From the NCBI GenBank assembly GCA_016196285.1, contig JACPXY010000006.1, positions 1 through 36,126 on the forward strand: 36,126 nucleotides of DNA, in the 5' to 3' direction. This DNA is from Candidatus Pacearchaeota archaeon. GTDB taxonomy: Archaea; Nanobdellota; Nanobdellia; Pacearchaeales; GW2011-AR1. Within the stretch, counting starts at the first letter, position 1; each line of letters begins with the position of its first letter. The notes under the pieces are model-generated. The model ran no database searches. It was not told the DNA's origin and saw nothing but the letters and a program-made list of their open reading frames with translations. Positions 1 to 7,392 of this stretch are shown in pieces. Position numbers and translations under genes: made by a program.

Positions 1-1
1 A

Positions 2-778
2 CTCCAATACAAGTCCAGCCTGCTCATATCTGGCGGGACTGGCTCTGGAAAGACTACTTTGCTGAATGCCCTTGCATTTTTCATCCCTCCGGAAGCGAGA
101 GTTGTTAGCATTGAAGATACGCGAGAGATTAATCTTCCTAGAGAAAATTGGCTGCCTGCTGTTGCACGACCCTCTGTTGGAATTGGTAAAGTAGGAGAAG
201 TTGATTTGTTCTCGCTGTTAAAGAGCTCGTTCCGCCAGAACCCCGATTATCTTATTGTGGGGGAAGTTAGAGGAAAAGAGGCATTCGTACTTTTCCAGGG
301 AATGGCTTCAGGACATGCTTCCTTGAGCACAATGCATGCAGACTCTGTTGATACGCTCATCCGAAGACTCCAGACTCCGCCTATTGAACTTTCTCCTAGC
401 CTGGTTAATTCGCTTGATTGTGTAGCAATCATGACTCATGCTGTTGTTGATCAGCATGAAACAAGAAAACTCAGAGAGGTTGTTGAGATTGTGAACGTTA
501 AAAATGATGGCACTGCCTTGGTGAATACTCCTCTTGTCTGGGATCCTGCGAAGAATGCTTTCTTTTTCAAGAAACAGAGCAAAGTCTTTGAGCGTATTTC
601 TGAAAGAACTGGTGTTCCCATTGCTACTCTCTACGAGGAGTTTTCGCGCAGAACTAAGTTTCTCTACCAGCTGTATAAACAAAAGACCTTCGGCTTTGAG
701 GAGATTGGACGCTTGATTAATGAATACTACAAGAACCCTGTCGCCATCATGAACAGATACTCTCTCGAAGCTCAATGA
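2..778 (+). CDS. Type II/IV secretion system (archaellum/Tad/pilus-type) ATPase, 5' truncated by window edge
   Basis: Frame stays open upstream of the listed 59 start and encodes LQYKSSLLISGGTGSGKTTLLNAL (Walker A GGTGSGKTT). IEDTREINLP, LLKSSFRQNPDYLIVGEVRGKEAFVLFQGMASGHASLSTMHADS (Walker B and Asp/His boxes) are typical of the VirB11/GspE/TadA family. Confidence 0.95.
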   Translation, partial: LQYKSSLLISGGTGSGKTTLLNALAFFIPPEARVVSIEDTREINLPRENWLPAVARPSVGIGKVGEVDLFSLLKSSFRQNPDYLIVGEVRGKEAFVLFQGMASGHASLSTMHADSVDTLIRRLQTPPIELSPSLVNSLDCVAIMTHAVVDQHETRKLREVVEIVNVKNDGTALVNTPLVWDPAKNAFFFKKQSKVFERISERTGVPIATLYEEFSRRTKFLYQLYKQKTFGFEEIGRLINEYYKNPVAIMNRYSLEAQ

Positions 779-811
779 AAGATATTTAAACGAAGAGCCT
801 TCTCTATAGTT

Positions 812-973
812 ATGGAACAAGAAGTGGTGATTTCTCTCGCTCATCTTCTGACTGCAATGAAAGAAGCTGCACAGAAACTTGCACAGGCATACCAACAACG
901 GGATGCTGAAAGAGTGACGCGCCTGAAACAAGAGATTCTTCAACTTCAGAGTGATATCGACAAGATGCTATGA
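812..973 (+). CDS. Small 53-aa coiled-coil-like protein between secretion ATPase and TadC-like gene
   Basis: ATG at 812 to TGA at 973: MEQEVVISLAHLLTAMKEAAQKLAQAYQQRDAERVTRLKQEILQLQSDIDKML. ATGA overlap with the next gene (970); TTTAAA box about 25 nt upstream. Absent from the ORF track because it is under 60 aa. Confidence 0.7.
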   Translation: MEQEVVISLAHLLTAMKEAAQKLAQAYQQRDAERVTRLKQEILQLQSDIDKML

Positions 974-2256
974 TTGAGAGGCTCCTAAAAAATATTGACA
1001 CTGAACTTGCCATGCTCCGCGAGATATCAGATTCTCTGAAGCGGCTGCCTGGTGCATCGGCGCGTGAACACTCAATGCTCTCTTCGAGCATTGAGTCTCT
1101 GCGGAACAGCATAAAATTGATTAATGCAAGCATCCCGCAGATTCTGAAGTACATCTCTCTTGCACAGCCTCTGGGAGAGAGCGCAACCTCTATGGAGAAG
1201 ATTGAGGTAATCAAGGGTAAAGACTCTTTGAATGTGACACTTGATAAGAAAGCAAGAGCACAGTTTCTCGATGAACTTCGCATAAATCAGCAGGCACTTT
1301 CCCAGCTTAGAAAAAAAGAGGGCGCTGTTGAGCAGATTGAATTCAAGAGTCCGCGCACATATATCAAAATTGCCAATAAATTCTGCATTGGATTATCCCG
1401 CTCGTTCATTGAACATGGAAGATTTAAACAATTAGGCATAGGATTAAAGAAATCGAACATGGATATTCTTCTTGAGAGCTATGTTTCTATGATGCTTTTC
1501 ACTACCTTCCTCTCCTTCTTCGCAGGAGTGCTGCTTGCTGTATTCTTGCTCTTCTTCAGTGTCAGCCTCAGCGCACCTTTTTTTAGTATATATGCCGGCA
1601 GTTATCTCTCCCGCTTGCTCTGGACCGTCTTTGTCCCTTTTGTGGTTCCATTGACTGTATTTTTTGCTCTTTATCTCTATCCTGCGACTGAACAGAGCTC
1701 GCTGGCCAAGCATATTGACCAGGAGCTTCCTTTTGCAGTTGTCCATATGAGCGCCATCTCCGGCTCAGGTGTCGAACCAACTAGCATCTTTAGAATCATT
1801 GCATTCAGCACTGAATATCCCTATCTCCGCAAAGAGATTAGAAAAGTGCTGAACCAGATTAATTTGTATGGCTATGACTTAGTGACTGCCCTTGGTAATG
1901 TTGCACGCACATCTCCCAGCCAGAAACTTGCAGAGCTCTTTGCAGGACTTTCCACAACTATTAGCTCTGGAGGAAGTCTTTCCGATTTCTTTGAGAAACG
2001 CGCTGAGACCCTGCTTATTGGCTATCGTCTTGAGCGCGAGAAGTTTACTAAAGCTGCTGAGACTTTTATGGACTTATACATTACTGTTGTCATTGCAGCC
2101 CCCATGATCTTGCTCCTTATCTTCGTACTGCTGTCTATCAGTGATTTCGGAACAAGCTTCTCCCCTACATATATGACTTTCATTATCATTACGCTTATAG
2201 CTTTAGTAAACATCATCTTCCTGGCTGTCTTGCATATCAAGCAGCCTAAATACTAG
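970..2256 (+). CDS. Type II secretion system F domain (TadC/FlaJ-like) membrane protein
   Basis: 428 aa, N-terminal helical region then several TM helices; ELPFAVVHMSAISGSGVEPTSIFRII is T2SF-like; operon position directly after the ATPase. Confidence 0.88.
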   Translation: MIERLLKNIDTELAMLREISDSLKRLPGASAREHSMLSSSIESLRNSIKLINASIPQILKYISLAQPLGESATSMEKIEVIKGKDSLNVTLDKKARAQFLDELRINQQALSQLRKKEGAVEQIEFKSPRTYIKIANKFCIGLSRSFIEHGRFKQLGIGLKKSNMDILLESYVSMMLFTTFLSFFAGVLLAVFLLFFSVSLSAPFFSIYAGSYLSRLLWTVFVPFVVPLTVFFALYLYPATEQSSLAKHIDQELPFAVVHMSAISGSGVEPTSIFRIIAFSTEYPYLRKEIRKVLNQINLYGYDLVTALGNVARTSPSQKLAELFAGLSTTISSGGSLSDFFEKRAETLLIGYRLEREKFTKAAETFMDLYITVVIAAPMILLLIFVLLSISDFGTSFSPTYMTFIIITLIALVNIIFLAVLHIKQPKY

Positions 2257-2257
2257 C

Positions 2258-3112
2258 ATGGAACTAAAAAAAGTGCACTGGATTGGAATAGGGTTTGGGC
2301 TACTCTTGGTGTTGCTTGGCGCTGTCTTTTTCTTCACGCAGCAAGAGAAGAATATCTTCCTCTTCTTTCTTGGCCTGGCAGTCACTGCGATAGCTATGCC
2401 TTTTGTCGCCGAGATTGTTCTTCAGAACAAGCGCGAGCAAGAGATAAACCAAATGTTCTTGGAGTTCTCTCGTAACCTTGCTGAGAGCGTTGCTACCGGG
2501 ACTCCGATTAGCAAAAGCATTGTAAATATGAGCAAGAAGAATTACGGCTCGTTGAGCCAGTACATCGTCAAGCTGGCAAATCAGATATCTCTGGGTATAC
2601 CTTTGAGCAAGGCACTGCAGACTTTTGCACAGGATGTCCGCAATCCTGTCATCAGCAGAGCTGTCGCGCTTATCAGCGAGGCTGAACGGGCTGGCGGAGA
2701 AATCGACAGCATACTTGATTCAGTAGCTAAATCCATCTCGGAAATTGAAAAATTAAAGAGTGAGAGGCGCGCAGCAATCTCGAGCCTTATTGTACAAGGA
2801 TACATTATCTTCTTCATCTTTATCGGCATCATGCTTGTTATGGAATTCAAGATTCTGCCTCTTGCTATTCAAGTGAATTCGATTACAGGAATTAGCCAAG
2901 GTACTCTTGGTGTAAACAGCGCACCCTCTGGAATCTCACAAGAGAGTCTGGCTGATTTATTCCTCTACCTGCTGCTGGCACAAGGCTTCTTCACAGGTTT
3001 TGCAATTGGAAAACTCGCAGAAGGCTCTCTCAGATCAGGCATCAAGCATTCTTTTGTGCTCACTATCTCGGCTGTCCTCATATCTACAGGAGTAAGAGCA
3101 TTATTTACTTAG
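2258..3112 (+). CDS. Type II secretion system F domain (TadC/FlaJ-like) membrane protein, second copy
   Basis: 284 aa; FLEFSRNLAESVATGTPISKSIVNMSKKNYGSLSQYIVKLANQISLGIPLSKALQTFA...ISRAVALISEAERAGGEI is a T2SF signature; TM helices at both ends. Confidence 0.88.
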   Translation: MELKKVHWIGIGFGLLLVLLGAVFFFTQQEKNIFLFFLGLAVTAIAMPFVAEIVLQNKREQEINQMFLEFSRNLAESVATGTPISKSIVNMSKKNYGSLSQYIVKLANQISLGIPLSKALQTFAQDVRNPVISRAVALISEAERAGGEIDSILDSVAKSISEIEKLKSERRAAISSLIVQGYIIFFIFIGIMLVMEFKILPLAIQVNSITGISQGTLGVNSAPSGISQESLADLFLYLLLAQGFFTGFAIGKLAEGSLRSGIKHSFVLTISAVLISTGVRALFT

Positions 3113-3878
3113 TAATATGATATACCAGCTCATTCTTGAGCTTGAGAAGCTTGAATGTGTATCCTTTCCGCTTAACCAGTTGTTCAATCCATCCGCGCTG
3201 AGGATGATTCATCGGCTTTCCCGAGAGGGTTTTCGTCGAGAAACTGACCAATAAATTTTGTGCAGGAACCTTCTCGATGATTCTCTCAGCAAGCTTGTGT
3301 CCTCGCTGCTCCAGCACATCAAGAACTTTCAGGAGCAAGGCGACATCCGCTCTGGGAAGTGAATCGTCAATTTTCCTAAGATCATAGATAAATGTCTTTC
3401 CTGAGATATTATTCTTGGCAAAGAAACGCTTGATGATTGCTAATTCGTCTTCTTGAATATCTGATGCATAATAGTTTATTTTTGGATGAGCGAGCGCGAG
3501 CGGATTGAGGCCGCAACCAAGGTCTAGAATAGAGTGCGGCTTTAGACTCGCAAGATATTCTCTGAGCAGGGGGTAGCTCTCGTATCTCTCTCTGGTTGAA
3601 CTGTGTGTTCTTAAAATCGCTTCTTTATCTAAAGATTCCAGTACATCTGAGCGATTTTTCTGAGAGACATTGAACCTTCCAGTCAATTTCCTTAATTCTG
3701 CACGCACTTCTTTTACCACCAGCCTCTGCTCTGCTGGAGAGAACACTACGAGAGATTCGGATGATAGTTGATGCATCTTGCAGTATATCTTGAGCTGATC
3801 GCGGATTACTTCTTCTGCAAGACTTTGAAGTTCAGCTTTCTCTCGTATCTTTTCAATGAAATGTGCTAAAGAGTCCAT
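3105..3878 (-). CDS. 16S rRNA methyltransferase of the ArmA/Rmt/FmrO type (SAM-dependent)
   Basis: HSSTRERYESYPLLREYLASLKPHSILDLGCGLNPLALAHPKINYYASDIQ and C-terminal SFSTKTLSGKPMNHPQRGWIEQL...KLKNELVYHITK resemble recalled ArmA/RmtB motifs (HASTKERL, CGLNPLALPW, FPLKSLSGR, GNELVYIT). Confidence 0.8.
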   Translation of the reverse strand: MDSLAHFIEKIREKAELQSLAEEVIRDQLKIYCKMHQLSSESLVVFSPAEQRLVVKEVRAELRKLTGRFNVSQKNRSDVLESLDKEAILRTHSSTRERYESYPLLREYLASLKPHSILDLGCGLNPLALAHPKINYYASDIQEDELAIIKRFFAKNNISGKTFIYDLRKIDDSLPRADVALLLKVLDVLEQRGHKLAERIIEKVPAQNLLVSFSTKTLSGKPMNHPQRGWIEQLVKRKGYTFKLLKLKNELVYHITK

Positions 3879-3954
3879 GAAGCAGAAAAGAAGATAGATT
3901 ATAAAAAGGTGTTGTCATGGCAAGCTATATAAATTTGATTGTGTGAGAGAGAAC

Positions 3955-4647
3955 ATGTCTAGAAGAGGGTTCTCGCATATTGAGATGGTACTTGCATTCC
4001 TTATATTTATTGCAGTGCTCTTCTTCAGCCTTTACTTTCTCAGCGTGAAAAGCAGTTCGCAACTCGCTGAAGCTTCCCTAGAGCATGCTACTGAAGAGTT
4101 TATTGAGAATGTGAGTATTGATGTTCCCAGTTATACACTGAAACTCAACTCAGGAAGCGGCATTATTGCAGTCTCTCTGCCAGGATATGGAAATGCAAGG
4201 TCTGCTGTAGAGAATGAAGAAGAAGCTCTTGTACCCAGTATCTATGAGAATAATATTCTTTACTTTGACAGCTCTGGAGGAAGCAGGTACTTTATTGTGC
4301 GTTTAAGTCCTGATATTGATCTAGCTGATCCGTTCAGTGAACGGCCATTGGTAAACCCTTTGGCATATCAATTAAGCGAATCGGCTCCTCTTCGAGTGCT
4401 CTCTGAAAGAAAGATTCTTGCTCTTAATGAAACCTATTATCGCGCCTACCCTTCCTTGCAAGAACGTTTTACTCTCGGACAGAATGTGCAGATAGGGTAT
4501 CAAATTATCTTTTCTGACAGTGAGATGGTTATTCTTGAGCAGCCCATTCTGGAGCGCACTGATGTGTTCTCGTCATCAGCACGAAAAGAAGTCATTCGCA
4601 CCTCGGGAGCCATAGTATTTGCTGAAGTTAGGAGTGCAGTATGGTAA
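3955..4647 (+). CDS. Type IV pilin-like secreted protein
   Basis: MSRRGFSHIEMVLAFLIFIAVLFFSLYFL is a pilin-like N terminus (RRG|FSHIE, Glu at +5). ORF track start 3943 is GTG; ATG at 3955 lies about 26 nt from TATATAAAT. Confidence 0.8.
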   Translation: MSRRGFSHIEMVLAFLIFIAVLFFSLYFLSVKSSSQLAEASLEHATEEFIENVSIDVPSYTLKLNSGSGIIAVSLPGYGNARSAVENEEEALVPSIYENNILYFDSSGGSRYFIVRLSPDIDLADPFSERPLVNPLAYQLSESAPLRVLSERKILALNETYYRAYPSLQERFTLGQNVQIGYQIIFSDSEMVILEQPILERTDVFSSSARKEVIRTSGAIVFAEVRSAVW

Positions 4648-5051
4648 ATAAAAAAGGCTGGTTGAGGATTGTTGAGGCAATTGTTGCAGTGCTGATAATT
4701 CTGACCTCTGTGTTGATTGTACTGGCGAACAAGAAAGTTCAGGAAGAGGGAGATGTCTGTACTATGATTCCTGAGTTGCTTGATGAGATTGCTAAAAATC
4801 AGACGCTCCGTGAAGAGATTCTCAATGGAGACGTGACAGGAACTACTATGTTTCTTCAGACACAGATTAGAAATCCTGCACTCAATTTTGAGGTGCGTTC
4901 TTGCGAACCAGACGATTTATGCGGGTTGGTGCAGGGAGAAGCTGATCAGATAGATATCTGCGCCGGCGAGCGTATTATCAGTACGACGCGCGGACAGTCT
5001 GAGTTTAATCCAAAGAAACTTAAGTTGTTTCTCTTTAAAGTGCCTGTGTAG
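4641..5051 (+). CDS. Pilin-like small secreted protein
   Basis: MVNKKGWLRIVEAIVAVLIILTSVLIVLANKK N terminus; overlaps the previous gene by 7 nt; ectodomain has several Cys. Confidence 0.75.
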   Translation: MVNKKGWLRIVEAIVAVLIILTSVLIVLANKKVQEEGDVCTMIPELLDEIAKNQTLREEILNGDVTGTTMFLQTQIRNPALNFEVRSCEPDDLCGLVQGEADQIDICAGERIISTTRGQSEFNPKKLKLFLFKVPV

Positions 5052-5095
5052 ATAGGCAGCAAAAGCTTTTTAATGAATGCCTGCATGAGAAGACT

Positions 5096-7369
5096 ATGAG
5101 TGATACGAAAGAGGGAAGGCAGTGCACCGTATCTCTTCGCTCTCAGATTACCCTATTTCTTTTGCTTCCTGCTCTTGTTCTTATGCTCTCTCAAACTACT
5201 GCTCTGCCTGTGCAGTGCAGCAGTGTGAACCAGACTATTCTCTCGCTTTATAGTGCAAGCAATTCTCATGCTGTACTCTTCAATGCAACATATAATGATA
5301 CTGGAGCAACGATGCAGATATGTTATGATGAAGTATTTGGAAGTCTGTATCAAGGCACTTCTCCTTGGAACTGCACTGGTTCCAATAGAATTATGAATCT
5401 TGTGCAAGAAAAAAATGCTCATGTTGAAAATGCTTCTCGCACAACCTACTCTGTGCCTGTCTGTTATGGAGATTTAAGCTGTACGCTTCGGCGAGCTGAA
5501 GCATGCCTTCCTGGCGAATATGCGATGCTCTCCCTGTCAAGTGAGGCGAATGCTCATGTTGGTGCAGGAAACGTGAGTGCATATCCCTTCAAAATATGCT
5601 GCTCAGTTGGAGAGTCCGGTGCTTTCAACAGCATAAGCTGGAAGAATCGTCAGGGCATCTCCATCAGCGCAAGTGCAGTGAATCAAACAATCATTCTTGA
5701 AGCAAATACTAGCTGGACTTCTGGAAAAATAATGTTTGAAGTGTATGAACAGGACTGTCTTAATGGTAATCCTCCTTGTGCACTTGATGATATTATTCTT
5801 GCTGGAACTGAAAGCCTTCAAGCTGATGTGCAGAATGGCATAGCAAAAGCATCTTGGAGAATCAGCGATACTGCTATACAACGAGCTCTCTCTCAGGACG
5901 CTGGGGCGGAATCCTTAGAATTCTATTTTATCGCTAAGCGAGGTATTGCTGCACTGCAGAGTACGCAACTTGAAGTTAGCAAAATCTCCCTGCCTCCTTC
6001 AGATGCACTAAACATCTCGATAACAGGCATATCTGATAGAGAACTGTATCTCAAAGGAATACCTGTTGAGATTAACTATACTCTGGAAGATGCATCAGAA
6101 GAGTATCTTCTCTCTCTTGAATGGACTATTATCGAAGATAAATACACTACCTCACAGAAAACCTTCATGCATAACTTTACCTCTCCTGGTCAAAAGACTA
6201 TTCTTCTTAAAGCATGGAATGGCTATGGGGTCTACACTGAACGGCAGATTAACCTGCTTGTTCTTGCAAGCCCAGGCATCCTTGCATTCATTCATGAACC
6301 GCGATTTAATGAAGTTATTCCTGTTGGAGGCCTGAGCTCAGTGAATGTGTTCTATAATGCGAGCAAGAGCTATGTGGTTGACAGTAACTATAATACTTCA
6401 GATTGCACAGGAACGATTACATGCCTTGCTGGTATGTGCCCTGACTCTGTGCAGAACCCTCCTCCATGTACAACGAATTTGCCTGTCTTGAATACACCTC
6501 AGCCGCTCACTGCTACTTTATTCAGCTGGATTCGCTATGGCAAGGGTACTGTTGAGCAGATAGATACCGGTCTTGGGAGAGTGAGCAACAGTACGCGATT
6601 TGGCAGCGACGAATATTCGACGCGTAGACAAGACCGCTCTATTAGCCTTATTCTTAATTATACAAACACCAGTGCAGGTCTTGCACTTCAGCAGAAAGTA
6701 ACACGGAACATTACTCTCGGACAATGCATCGATAATGGCTTGAATTTTACAGAGATTACAGAGGATGGCAGTATTATCCGTATTGTAGGCACAACAAATG
6801 GCACCGGCAATGCGCGATTCAGCCCTACGGCGTGCCAGGGAGCTGATGGAAGAACCTGCTGCCCAACGAATTATGCTTGTGGATCTCGTGGATGCTATAT
6901 CCCTGCCCAACAGCCAGGCATAGTTGATCTTCCGGGATGCGCACAGTATCGGACTCTCTCTTTGTGCGAGAATGCAACTAGAACTGGTGATGCGCTTGCT
7001 TGTTCTGGATTGACATCAACAACTCGCTGCTTCTGGTCTGGCAGTGCTTCACAAGGAGCGTGCAGAGAGAATAGAACATGGATTGATAGCGGAACTGGAG
7101 CATTCGTTGCAAGCTGCCAAGAGAGCGCAGTCAATACTAGTGCATGCATTAATGGATACTATACATTAGATGTTCAGGCAACCTTCTTAGGAAGCAGCAG
7201 CTGCCCTGCCAGCGCGTGCCAATCAAGAACAGGAATAATTCCATGTGGAAGGCCGAGTTTTGAACTGCCTTTCTTTGAGACTCCTCAGATTATTATCACA
7301 CTTGTAATTGTTGCCGGGCTGTATATCCTTTTGCTCGTGAGAAGAAGATTACGAGCGGTATATTTTTAA
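5096..7369 (+). CDS. Large Cys-rich secreted/surface protein with C-terminal TM anchor
   Basis: 757 aa; N-terminal signal/TM segment; many N-X-S/T sequons; Cys-dense C-terminal ectodomain (DGRTCCPTNYACGSRGCY); C-terminal TM then RRRLRAVYF; TTTTTAAT box at about -26. Confidence 0.8.
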   Translation: MSDTKEGRQCTVSLRSQITLFLLLPALVLMLSQTTALPVQCSSVNQTILSLYSASNSHAVLFNATYNDTGATMQICYDEVFGSLYQGTSPWNCTGSNRIMNLVQEKNAHVENASRTTYSVPVCYGDLSCTLRRAEACLPGEYAMLSLSSEANAHVGAGNVSAYPFKICCSVGESGAFNSISWKNRQGISISASAVNQTIILEANTSWTSGKIMFEVYEQDCLNGNPPCALDDIILAGTESLQADVQNGIAKASWRISDTAIQRALSQDAGAESLEFYFIAKRGIAALQSTQLEVSKISLPPSDALNISITGISDRELYLKGIPVEINYTLEDASEEYLLSLEWTIIEDKYTTSQKTFMHNFTSPGQKTILLKAWNGYGVYTERQINLLVLASPGILAFIHEPRFNEVIPVGGLSSVNVFYNASKSYVVDSNYNTSDCTGTITCLAGMCPDSVQNPPPCTTNLPVLNTPQPLTATLFSWIRYGKGTVEQIDTGLGRVSNSTRFGSDEYSTRRQDRSISLILNYTNTSAGLALQQKVTRNITLGQCIDNGLNFTEITEDGSIIRIVGTTNGTGNARFSPTACQGADGRTCCPTNYACGSRGCYIPAQQPGIVDLPGCAQYRTLSLCENATRTGDALACSGLTSTTRCFWSGSASQGACRENRTWIDSGTGAFVASCQESAVNTSACINGYYTLDVQATFLGSSSCPASACQSRTGIIPCGRPSFELPFFETPQIIITLVIVAGLYILLLVRRRLRAVYF

Positions 7370-7392
7370 AAGAGCTGTGGCTCTAAGTCTGA

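Noticed and set aside
308-943. 211-aa minus-strand ORF antisense to the secretion ATPase
   Set aside because: Shadow ORF; the plus strand carries clear Walker and Asp/His box motifs and the 812-973 gene.
810-1283. 157-aa minus-strand ORF
   Set aside because: Antisense to the small coiled-coil and TadC-like genes; Ser/Arg-rich composition typical of shadow ORFs.
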